Source: Gammaproteobacteria bacterium
Lineage (GTDB): Bacteria > Pseudomonadota > Gammaproteobacteria > JAJDOJ01
Direction of reading: 5' to 3'
DNA length: 9,821 nt
Assembly (NCBI GenBank): GCA_027030565.1
Contig: JALVEU010000223.1
Span: 1-9,821, forward strand
Below, piece by piece: positions 1-7,693 of the stretch. The translations under genes were made by a program, and so were the position numbers. The notes under the pieces were generated by a model, which made no database searches, was not told where the DNA came from, and was given only the letters and a program-made list of their open reading frames with translations. Positions within the stretch are counted from its first letter, which is position 1. Every line of letters begins with the position of its first letter.

Positions 1-1639
<1,639 letters not shown>

Positions 1640-1643
<4 letters not shown>

Positions 1644-1912
1644 AGGATGCCAGCGACAATCCCACCGTCGATCTCCATATCGGGGAACTGGTGCTGGAGG
1701 GCTTTCCCCATCTGGACCGGTCCCAGCTCGACGTGGCAATCCGGCAAACGCTGGCGCGCCTGATCGCAACCCAAGGTATACCGGCAGGTCTGGCCCGGGG
1801 AGGTGCCATCGCCTCTCTGGCAGGGGGCACGTTCACCGTCCCGCCGGGATCGAGTTCGCAAGCGATCGGGGAGCAAATCGCCCGGGCAATCCATGGAGGG
1901 CTAAAACGATGA
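1640..1912 (+). CDS. small eCIS-associated protein of unknown function
   Basis: This 90-residue protein starts at ATG 1640, which overlaps the ATPase stop as ATGA. The sequence gaggg at 1629-1633 sits 6 bases upstream, making ATG a better start than the in-frame TTG at 1634. The protein has no cysteines, signal peptide or membrane helix. Visible segments are a strand-like start (VDLHIGELVLEGF, about 10-22), an amphipathic helix (SQLDVAIRQTLARLI, about 28-42), a Gly/Ala-rich middle, and a C-terminal helix with AIGEQIARAIHGGL. Small proteins of this shape (IGELVLxGF … LARGG … IARAIxGGL) recur next to DUF4157 effectors and the AAA+ ATPase. That placement suggests an adaptor or chaperone for loading effectors, but this is inference from context. 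Its TGA overlaps the next ATG, again as ATGA, so the ATPase, this protein and the first effector are probably translated in step. Confidence 0.82.
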
Positions 1913-3615
1913 AGGCCCAGACGGCGAGGCAGGCCGAACCAGCGACGACCGCACCGCCCGCCCGCTCGGGCGTGCTCCAGCGCAAATGCGCCTGCGGCGG
2001 CACACCGGGACCGACCGGTGAATGCGCCGAATGTCGCCGCAAGAAGCCGCTTGGGGTAAGCGGAACCCCGCTCCAGCCCAAGTTGCGGATCGGCCGAGGC
2101 GACGACCCCCTGGAGCGCGAGGCCGACCGCGTGGCGGAGCAGGTGATGCGGATGCCAGAGCCGGACCTGCAACGTCAGAGGAGCAAAGAAGAGGAACTGT
2201 CGCAGGCCAAGCCCTCGGTGCAGCGGCGGGTGGCCAGCACTGAAGGCGGACTGGAAGAGGCGCCGTCCATCGTGCATGAAGCTCTGCGTTCACCGGGGCG
2301 GCCGCTGGATGAGGACACCCGAGCCTTTTTCGAGCCACGATTTGGTTATGACTTCAGCGGGGTGCGGATCCATACCGAGAGTAATGCTGCAGCTACGGTT
2401 GCGGCCGTAAATGCAAAAGCGTTCGCCGTTGGCCGAGACATTGTGTTTGGCACTGGCATGTATGCGCCGCGATCAGCAGAGGGGCGGCACCTGATTGCTC
2501 ATGAGCTGACCCACATCATTCACCAAGGTGGTGCCGAGCGAACCGGAGGTGTAGCCCACTCATTCCACCCAGCCATCCCTAGTGTGCTCCAGCGGGATAT
2601 CGCCGAGGACCAGCTGCCTAACACGCCGGTCGAGCGCATCATGGCAGACCCCAATTACTTCGAGAACGGGATCCAGCGCATCGAATTCTACGGTGCCGAG
2701 CTTGCCATCCTCCACTATAGCGATGGAGCTCGGATTCGCTTGGGCCTGGTGCCCGAGTACATTGAGGCCCCTTTTCAAGCCGTGGACTACCGGACACCAC
2801 GAAGCCTCCACCTGACCTTCTCGTCCACGGCGCCCAGTTTGGGGCGGGGCTCCGTACGCTTTCTGCCCCGAGGCCGTCAGGTGCAGTTTCCTCATGGCAC
2901 CACCTATGGCGATGTAATTCGGATTATGAGGCAAGTTGGCCGTACCATCCGCTTTACGCACCATCCCAGCGGTCGCATCGTGCCCACTGAGGTCAACAGC
3001 ATCTCGGCACCTCGGTTGTGCCAGGCCCTGCGCGAAGCTGAAGCGGAGTACGTCCGTCAGATGGATGCAATGGCCAGGGGCGCCGTTCAGGTTCTCCATA
3101 AGCTCGAGTGGATCATCGTTCTTGGTTCCCTGGTGGGCGGTCTAGGCGCATCAGGGCTGCGAGCAGCAGCTGGGCGGGCCGGAGCCAGGAGAATCGCCGT
3201 CGGTCGAGCAAGTGCGGCCGCTACAACCGGGGTAGTGGGTCGAGCACAAAGCACTCTAGCACGACTGTTTGCTCGCCTCTTGCGGACGGGCGGGATGGAG
3301 TCGGTTACGGTCGAGGGCGTTGGGTTTGGTGGCGTGCGTGCTGCCATGCGGGGCACCGAGCTGGTAGTGAGTCGCGGCACCATTGTGAATGCCTCAAGAA
3401 TTGCTGGCCGAGGTCGCCTGATCCACAGTGCTTTTGAACAGGCCGCTATTCAGGTGGCCCGCCAAGCGGGGGCTCGCACCGTACGAATTGCCCTCGAGAT
3501 GGTCCATAACCCGAAGTGGGCTGCGTACCTGGAATCGAGAGGCTACACGTTTGAGCTCATTGCCAACGAAGCCGGTGGAGTCACCCGTGTCCTGACCAAG
3601 GTATTCAAGCTTTAA
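1909..3615 (+). CDS. DUF4157 (eCIS core domain) effector 1 with GNAT-like C-terminus
   Basis: This gene encodes 568 residues from ATG 1909. The start is supported by ggaggg at 1895-1900 (8 bases away) and by the ATGA overlap with the upstream gene. The open frame runs back to 1528, but that part overlaps well-supported genes. Domains in order: a Thr/Ala/Pro-rich leader (1-24); a cysteine knuckle C27-x-C29…C39-x-x-C42; a short acidic/basic motif (DDPLEREADRVAEQV, 65-79); a DUF4157 domain, about 104-207, with HELTH at 198-202; a variable region from about 210. That region has a hydrophobic, Gly/Ala-rich stretch at 401-422 that could insert in a membrane. The last ~70 residues (497-555) run Gly-rich turn, helix, strand, helix and end in NPKWAAYLESRGY, like the motif A/B half of GNAT acetyltransferases. 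DUF4157 is the known marker domain of eCIS cargo. Payload activity is unproven: I see no complete acetyl-CoA-binding domain upstream, so this could be a degenerate GNAT or a different toxin fold. Confidence 0.88.
   Translation: MKAQTARQAEPATTAPPARSGVLQRKCACGGTPGPTGECAECRRKKPLGVSGTPLQPKLRIGRGDDPLEREADRVAEQVMRMPEPDLQRQRSKEEELSQAKPSVQRRVASTEGGLEEAPSIVHEALRSPGRPLDEDTRAFFEPRFGYDFSGVRIHTESNAAATVAAVNAKAFAVGRDIVFGTGMYAPRSAEGRHLIAHELTHIIHQGGAERTGGVAHSFHPAIPSVLQRDIAEDQLPNTPVERIMADPNYFENGIQRIEFYGAELAILHYSDGARIRLGLVPEYIEAPFQAVDYRTPRSLHLTFSSTAPSLGRGSVRFLPRGRQVQFPHGTTYGDVIRIMRQVGRTIRFTHHPSGRIVPTEVNSISAPRLCQALREAEAEYVRQMDAMARGAVQVLHKLEWIIVLGSLVGGLGASGLRAAAGRAGARRIAVGRASAAATTGVVGRAQSTLARLFARLLRTGGMESVTVEGVGFGGVRAAMRGTELVVSRGTIVNASRIAGRGRLIHSAFEQAAIQVARQAGARTVRIALEMVHNPKWAAYLESRGYTFELIANEAGGVTRVLTKVFKL
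1942..2163 (+). repeat. direct repeat copy 1 (effector N-terminal module)
   Basis: This copy lies inside effector 1 and covers codons 12-85. It aligns without any gap to 3714-3935 at a constant offset of 1772 bases. The first 35 bases (1942-1976) and the last 57 bases (2107-2163) are identical between copies, and the middle differs by scattered substitutions. Similarity at the DNA level ends sharply after the CCAGAGCCG codons. This points to duplication or gene conversion of a common loading module rather than convergence. Confidence 0.9.
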
Positions 3616-3680
3616 GAGCTTGTGCTAGCACAGAACAAAGACACCCGTAAAGTCCGAGCGACCCATGGAGGGCTGCAACT
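3616..3680 (+). other. short gap between the two effectors with duplicated ribosome-binding site
   Basis: These 65 non-coding bases hold the duplicated ccatggagggct leader (3663-3674), whose ggaggg at 3667-3672 drives effector 2. A 6-bp inverted repeat, caagct / agcttg at 3606-3622, straddles the effector 1 stop but has no following T-run, so I do not call a terminator. I see no convincing promoter, and effector 2 is likely co-transcribed with effector 1. Confidence 0.55.
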
Positions 3681-5156
3681 ATGATGGCCCTGGCAGTGAG
3701 GCAAACCAAACCGGCGACGACCGCACCGCCCGCCCGCTCGGGCGTGCTACAGCGCAGATGCGCCTGCGGCGGCACACCGGGGCCGACCGGCGAATGCGCA
3801 GAATGTCATCGCAACAAGCGGCTTGGCGTGGGCAGATCCCCGCTCCAACCCAAGCTGCGGATCGGCCGGGCCGACGATCCCCTGGAGCGCGAGGCCGACC
3901 GCGTGGCGGAGCAGGTGATGCGGATGCCAGAGCCGAAACGGTATCAGCAGCCGGATAAAGAGAAGGAAGAACGTTTGCAGATCACACACCTGGTGCAGCG
4001 GCGGGTGACCAGTTCCGAAACTGGGTTGGAAGAGGCGCCGCCCATCGTGCACGACGTGCTGCGGTCGCCGGGACGGCAATTGGAGCCACCCACGCGTCAG
4101 TTTATGGAGTCACGGTTCGGTTACGACTTTAGCCGTGTACGGATCCACGCGGACGAGAAGGCGGCCGCGGCCGCACAGGCAGTGAACGCCCGGGCCTTCA
4201 CCATGGGCAGGCACGTGGTCTTCGGGCCGAACGAGTACGCGCCGGGTAGTCAGGAGGGTCAACGGCTATTGGCCCATGAGCTGGCGCACTCAATCCAGCA
4301 ATCCTTGATTCTTGATGTGCATACAGCTCCGGCCTCAGATACTGCCAACGGACTTCATTGGGGAAGAGCAGAACACGCTGCCGTACAAGCTAACCAGGAA
4401 CGTCGCTTTCAGCTTCAATCCCCTGCGCAAGGGAGTCAGCCGACCGGCCTAAGCGAAGAAACGCCGACAGCAGTACGATTTAGTGTATCGGAGGATCAGG
4501 TTCAGTGCAATCGGGGTGAACGGGAGGAGGCTCTTTCCTCTTGTCCCTCTAAAGAAGAATTGGACGATATTGAACAGCGGTACAGGGCGATGGTTGAGAA
4601 GGCTCGTGAGGATGGCTACGACGTCGCAGCCAATAACCTAGAGCACTTCCTGGCCGGTTCAGGGACAAAAAGGACGCTTTCGGTAGACTGGCTACGCGGT
4701 TTCTCCTCCCTGCTCGAGGCAGAACGAACCAACCAGGAACGGTTTGAGGATCAACTCGAAGACACGGCAGAGGCCATGAATCATGGGGACCGGCGGAGTC
4801 TCAGTGACTACTGGGACCGTAAGTTTACAGCAAGCAGATTCGAAGAGCTCTATTACGCCAGCGGTACCAGCACTATCCGTTCAACCGGAAACTTTACACT
4901 CGAACGTATTGAGAACGTTGTAAATTTGCATGGAACGGTGAATCATCATTGGTTTGACATCTATGACTGGCATGCCGGTCTGAGCGCCTATGTGCCGGGC
5001 TTTGGAAGTATCTCGGACCAGGATGCCTTGATACTGCAGCAGTGCCGGGGGGCGAAGTCTTTCGATATGGAAGCCGACTGGCGGCAACGCCTGAGCGGGA
5101 CGATCGAGGTCGGCTGGCTCTACAACGATACGAGCTTCACTTGGACTGGAACTTGA
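3681..5156 (+). CDS. DUF4157 (eCIS core domain) effector 2 with unassigned C-terminal domain
   Basis: This gene encodes 491 residues from ATG 3681. The sequence ggaggg at 3667-3672 sits 8 bases upstream, and this start makes the N-terminus align without gaps to effector 1. Residues 11-85 match effector 1 at 67 of 75 positions, including the four cysteines (27, 29, 39, 42). A DUF4157 domain follows (about 105-207) with HELAH at 199-203. Beyond about residue 210 there is no similarity to effector 1. Residues 210-285 are polar and low in conserved features, and 289-365 are mostly helical and charged. The last ~90 residues are strand-rich, with FTLERIEN (405-412) and GTVNHHWFDIYDWHAG (418-433). 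The D426-x-Y428-D429 signature recalls the catalytic D-x-Y-D of colicin M (lipid II phosphodiesterase), but the His-Arg pair that follows in colicin M is not in the same place. I treat the toxin family as unknown. The gene is likely an eCIS cargo alternative to effector 1. Confidence 0.86.
   Translation: MMALAVRQTKPATTAPPARSGVLQRRCACGGTPGPTGECAECHRNKRLGVGRSPLQPKLRIGRADDPLEREADRVAEQVMRMPEPKRYQQPDKEKEERLQITHLVQRRVTSSETGLEEAPPIVHDVLRSPGRQLEPPTRQFMESRFGYDFSRVRIHADEKAAAAAQAVNARAFTMGRHVVFGPNEYAPGSQEGQRLLAHELAHSIQQSLILDVHTAPASDTANGLHWGRAEHAAVQANQERRFQLQSPAQGSQPTGLSEETPTAVRFSVSEDQVQCNRGEREEALSSCPSKEELDDIEQRYRAMVEKAREDGYDVAANNLEHFLAGSGTKRTLSVDWLRGFSSLLEAERTNQERFEDQLEDTAEAMNHGDRRSLSDYWDRKFTASRFEELYYASGTSTIRSTGNFTLERIENVVNLHGTVNHHWFDIYDWHAGLSAYVPGFGSISDQDALILQQCRGAKSFDMEADWRQRLSGTIEVGWLYNDTSFTWTGT
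3714..3935 (+). repeat. direct repeat copy 2 (effector N-terminal module)
   Basis: This is the second copy of the module, inside effector 2 (codons 12-85), matched to 1942-2163. The short leader also looks duplicated: a 12-base string carrying the Shine-Dalgarno sequence, ccatggagggct, occurs at 1891-1902 and 3663-3674, placed 8 bases plus start codon before each effector. Between that leader and the module (codons 2-11) the two genes differ more. Confidence 0.88.
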
Positions 5157-5347
5157 GATGCGAGAAAAGTTGGCTAGGTCTCGAGGCGGTACAGCAAGGC
5201 TTTCCTATTGTATCCAGGGCAGTCTACGAAGGAATCACTTAAAACACGTAATATAAGAAAACTAAAAAACTAAAGAACGCCCAACAACTTGGGCAATAAA
5301 GCATCACCGGAGGAAAAGAGCAATGATGAACCACCCCAACTTTATTC
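5157..5347 (+). other. AT-rich intergenic region before the amidase
   Basis: This 191-base gap is clearly richer in A and T than the flanking core genes, especially 5238-5305, which has several A-tracts. It holds a perfect hairpin (5279-5294), a TAATAT at 5249-5254 that could be a -10 box but lacks a matching -35, and a strong Shine-Dalgarno with a mini-ORF near its right end. An open frame crosses 5157-5242 from inside effector 2, but it shows no recognisable protein. This is the widest break in the gene series, so it is the best place for a new promoter serving the amidase and baseplate genes. Confidence 0.5.
5279..5294. terminator. hairpin, possible weak terminator
   Basis: The perfect inverted repeat gcccaa-caac-ttgggc has a 6-bp stem and a 4-base loop. 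On the + strand it is followed by aataaagc rather than a T-run. On the − strand it is followed by a T-rich stretch, the complement of the A-tracts at 5257-5276. It therefore resembles an intrinsic terminator only for leftward transcription, although no leftward gene is seen to its right. It could instead be an mRNA structure in the leader of the amidase transcript. Confidence 0.3.
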
Positions 5348-5355
5348 ATGACTGA
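5309..5355 (+). promoter_or_regulatory. Shine-Dalgarno and 10-codon mini-ORF overlapping the amidase start
   Basis: The sequence ggagg at 5309-5313 is the best ribosome-binding site in this gap. It lies 9 bases before ATG 5323 but 34 bases before the amidase ATG at 5348. The ORF from 5323 reads MMNHPNFIHD and stops at TGA 5353-5355, 5 bases past the amidase start codon. Ribosomes finishing the mini-ORF could restart on the amidase, a coupling arrangement. Alternatively a one-base change could have separated the original start from the amidase frame. Confidence 0.4.
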
Positions 5356-6187
5356 CAAGACTCGAATCGGTACGCTCACGCCCAACGGCCATCTGGAAAC
5401 CCCCGAAGGGGCCTTCCTCCTCACCCAGATTCCGCCGCAGGCGACCCGGCCGCCCGAGTCGGCGGCGCTGGAGATCCAGCCGGAGCAGGTGGGCAAGCTG
5501 GCCGTCGTCCGCGGCGATCTCTCGGGAGACGTGCTCTACAGCGCCGAGATCGTCGAGGTGGCGCCGCCGTTGCTGGGCCGTTTGGTCGAACTGTTGCTCA
5601 GAAAGGGGCTCGTTACCGAAGAGGAGTGGCGGGAGGTCCTGGAACCGGAGGCACCGCGCCAGCTCTGCGCCCTGGTGATCGGGCACAAGAAGGCATCGCC
5701 CGGGGCGGTCAATCGCCGCACGGGATTGACTGAGTTCGCCTTCAACGAGGACCTGGCGATGCGGATCGAAAGACAAGTCCGAAAAGTCGGGATCCAGCGG
5801 GTCTATCGGCGCACCTATCGGGAGCTGCCGGACGACATCAACGCCCTGGGGCCGGATTTCATCGTCAGCCTCCACTGCAACGCCTTCGACGGCCGGGCCT
5901 CGGGGACCGAGGTGCTGTACTACCACCGCTCAGAGAAGGGCCGGCGCATGGCCGGGATCCTGCGGCGCCATCTGGTGCGGCACCTCGGGCTGCCCGACCG
6001 AGGCGTCAAGCCCCGCACGGCCGAGGATCGGGGCGGGTATCTGCTCCGTTACACCGAAGCCCCCTGTGTCATCGCCGAGCCGTTTTTCATCGACAACGAC
6101 GGCGATCTGGCCAGGGCGCAAGAGGATCTCGACGGCCTGGCCTCGGCCTACGCCCGGGCGATCGAGGCGATGGCGGAGGTGGTCTAG
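5348..6187 (+). CDS. N-acetylmuramoyl-L-alanine amidase (Amidase_3 type)
   Basis: This 279-residue zinc amidase is predicted to cleave the amide bond between MurNAc and the stem peptide of peptidoglycan. Residues 103-278 form the Amidase_3 fold. The zinc and catalytic set is visible: H113 in VIGHKKASPG, E134 in FNED, H176 in SLHCNAF, and catalytic E244 in VIAEPFF. Residues 1-100 are an extra domain with strand-rich segments (TLTPNGHLETPEGAFLL, LAVVRGDLSGDVL) and a short helical linker. There is no signal peptide, so export would need the injection particle, lysis or another route. ATG 5348 is the first start after an in-frame stop at 5327-5329 but has no good ribosome-binding site of its own. 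The strong ggagg at 5309-5313 serves a 10-codon ORF that overlaps this start. The next gene begins 2 bases after its stop. Such amidases occur near eCIS genes, where they may help particle release or passage through the cell wall; this is inferred. Confidence 0.9.
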   Translation: MTDKTRIGTLTPNGHLETPEGAFLLTQIPPQATRPPESAALEIQPEQVGKLAVVRGDLSGDVLYSAEIVEVAPPLLGRLVELLLRKGLVTEEEWREVLEPEAPRQLCALVIGHKKASPGAVNRRTGLTEFAFNEDLAMRIERQVRKVGIQRVYRRTYRELPDDINALGPDFIVSLHCNAFDGRASGTEVLYYHRSEKGRRMAGILRRHLVRHLGLPDRGVKPRTAEDRGGYLLRYTEAPCVIAEPFFIDNDGDLARAQEDLDGLASAYARAIEAMAEVV

Positions 6188-6189
6188 AC

Positions 6190-6984
6190 ATGCCGACCTG
6201 GCAATTGGTCGGACTGCTGCTGTTGGGCATGCTGTTGGTGGCGGGCTCGGTCCTGCTCCGGGCCCGTTATGGAGAAAGTTACGGCCTCACGACCACCGAC
6301 CTGGTCCTCCTGTTCGTGCCGCTCCTGATCGCCCTGTTGCTGGCCGGCAGGTTGAAGGGTCTCGAGTTTTTCGGCGTCAAGATGGATCTCTCCCAGGTCT
6401 TCGCCGAGGCGGCAGCGACGAGCATCGCGCGGCAGGTGGCGGAGCTCCCTTCGCCTTCGGTGGAGGAGCTAGTCAGCTCCCTGAGGATGGCGACGAAAGG
6501 GGGCGTCCGGGAGATCCCGAAGTTGATGCAGGGAAAAGTTCAGGCGCTGGTCTTCCGCCTCGGGCATGGCGGCTACTATGGCCCGGCCATCGAGGAATAT
6601 CTCAAGTCCCTTTCCCGGAATCCGGACTTCCGCCACCTCATCGTCGAGGACCGGCAGGGCAGATTCTTCGGCCTGTATACGCTGGCGGAGCTCGAAGGCT
6701 GGCTACGTGAAGGGCGCGACAGATTCGAGACGTTCACGCGCTGGCTGAACAGTGGTGACGAGGAGGCAAAACGGAGGCTGGCCGCACTGCCCGGCTTCGT
6801 CGGCGCCGGGCTGGCGGTTTCCAAGAGCACCAGCCGGCGGGAGGCGCTCCGGAAGATGGAGGAGCTCGGGCGTGATGAGCTCCCGGTGGTCGATGAAAAG
6901 GGGGCTTTTGCCGGCATCGTGACGCGCTCCCACCTCACCGCCAGCCTGATACTCGAGGTGCTCGACCGGCTGGAGGAGCGGTAG
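6190..6984 (+). CDS. membrane-anchored CBS-pair protein
   Basis: This 264-residue protein starts at ATG 6190, 2 bases after the amidase stop, with ggagg at 6175-6179. Two hydrophobic helices lie at about 4-23 and 37-53, separated by a short charged loop, so the large C-terminal part should be cytosolic. Residues about 115-172 contain a strand/turn pattern (HLIVEDRQGRFFGLYTLAEL, 149-168) typical of a CBS repeat, and a second repeat at about 205-262 holds ELPVVDEKGAFAGIVTRSHL (230-249). CBS pairs bind adenosyl compounds such as AMP, ATP or SAM and relay cellular energy state. No enzymatic or transporter domain follows, so the protein looks like a sensor or anchor. Its place between the amidase and the baseplate genes suggests a link to particle positioning, assembly or firing. 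I cannot tell which from sequence, and it could also be an unrelated passenger of the operon. Confidence 0.83.
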   Translation: MPTWQLVGLLLLGMLLVAGSVLLRARYGESYGLTTTDLVLLFVPLLIALLLAGRLKGLEFFGVKMDLSQVFAEAAATSIARQVAELPSPSVEELVSSLRMATKGGVREIPKLMQGKVQALVFRLGHGGYYGPAIEEYLKSLSRNPDFRHLIVEDRQGRFFGLYTLAELEGWLREGRDRFETFTRWLNSGDEEAKRRLAALPGFVGAGLAVSKSTSRREALRKMEELGRDELPVVDEKGAFAGIVTRSHLTASLILEVLDRLEER

Positions 6985-7025
6985 ATCATGCATGTAATGC
7001 AGGCACCATACGGGAGTGATTCCCC
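6985..7025 (+). promoter_or_regulatory. 41-base spacer before the baseplate module
   Basis: The spacer between the CBS protein and the tube-domain gene contains the 8-base palindrome catgcatg (6987-6994), an overlapping inverted repeat tgcat-gta-atgca (6989-7001), and the Shine-Dalgarno gggag (7012-7016), 9 bases from ATG 7026. The palindromes could bind a regulator but are too short to be convincing. No terminator is visible, so read-through from the amidase and CBS genes is likely. Confidence 0.3.
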
Positions 7026-7688
7026 ATGACCAGCTCTCCCGCTTCGCCCAGGCTGACCAAAGGCGCCATCGTCGGCTTCGACGCCGCGAATCCGCTGGCC
7101 AGCGTCATCGTCTTCCAGTACAACCCGAGCCAGCTCACGCGAGACCTCAAGGCGCGCACCCCTCAAGAGGAAGAAGGGGCCACCAACGAGGTGCTGCGGC
7201 TGGCCGGCCCGCCCCGGGAGTCCATTCGGATCAACGCGCTGGAGCTGGATGCGGCCGACCAGCTCGAGAAGGGCGATCCCGTCGCCGGGAGCATGGGGAT
7301 CGCGCCCCAGCTCGCCGCCTTGGAGATGCTGCTCTACCCCAAGAGTGCGCAGGTAATTGCGAGCACGGCCCTGCTCCTGGCCGGGACCATCGAGTTCGGT
7401 CCGCCGCCCGAGGCCCCGTTCACCCTGTTCATCTGGGGGGCGAAACGGGTGCTCCCGGTGCGCATCAAGGAGTTCACCATCGAGGAGCTGCATCACGACC
7501 CCCAGCTCAACCCCATCGTGGCCACCGTGAACCTGTCCATGGACGTGCTGAGCTATGCCGACTTTGGCGTGGAGCATCCGGGTTATCACCTGTTTCTCGC
7601 CCACCAGCTGGTCAAGGAGGCCATGGCCGTGGTGGGGAGTGCTCGCGGCGCGGCATCCGCCGTATCCGCATCCATCGATCTCGGGTGA
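7026..7688 (+). CDS. CIS tube-domain protein (Afp7-like baseplate/tube initiator)
   Basis: This gene encodes 220 residues from ATG 7026, with gggag at 7012-7016 upstream. The N-terminus carries the hallmark of the CIS tube/gp53-like family: strand (KGAIVGFDAA), a linker, then FQYNPSQLTRDLKAR at 30-44, with Y32-N33-P34 as the conserved core. Further strands follow: RESIRINALELDA and APFTLFIWGAKRVLPVRIKEFTIEE, with DPQLNPIVATVNLSMDVL near residues 160-175. This is the adaptor that joins the spike hub to the inner tube in contractile injection systems. In some relatives the LysM domain is fused to the C-terminus; here LysM is a separate gene starting 5 bases after the stop. The tail after about residue 195 is Ala-rich and probably disordered. 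Placement before LysM, hub, spike and PAAR is the expected order for this module. Confidence 0.9.
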   Translation: MTSSPASPRLTKGAIVGFDAANPLASVIVFQYNPSQLTRDLKARTPQEEEGATNEVLRLAGPPRESIRINALELDAADQLEKGDPVAGSMGIAPQLAALEMLLYPKSAQVIASTALLLAGTIEFGPPPEAPFTLFIWGAKRVLPVRIKEFTIEELHHDPQLNPIVATVNLSMDVLSYADFGVEHPGYHLFLAHQLVKEAMAVVGSARGAASAVSASIDLG

Positions 7689-7693
7689 ACGTC

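Noticed and set aside
2502..2516. Effector DUF4157 HExxH as proof of an active metalloprotease
   Set aside because: HExxH is a general feature of DUF4157; a third zinc ligand and protease activity cannot be shown from sequence, so I do not claim it.
3606..3622. Inverted repeat at the end of effector 1 as a terminator
   Set aside because: The stem is only 6 bp, A/T rich at its ends, and no T-run follows.
5042..5242. 66-aa open frame crossing the effector 2 stop, as a continuation of effector 2 after a frameshift
   Set aside because: The effector 2 frame ends in a plausible strand; the crossing frame has no recognisable sequence and no ribosome site.
6576..7604. 342-aa open frame on the − strand across the CBS and tube-domain genes
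   Set aside because: It spans two good + strand genes and their spacer, and its composition is that of an antisense shadow.
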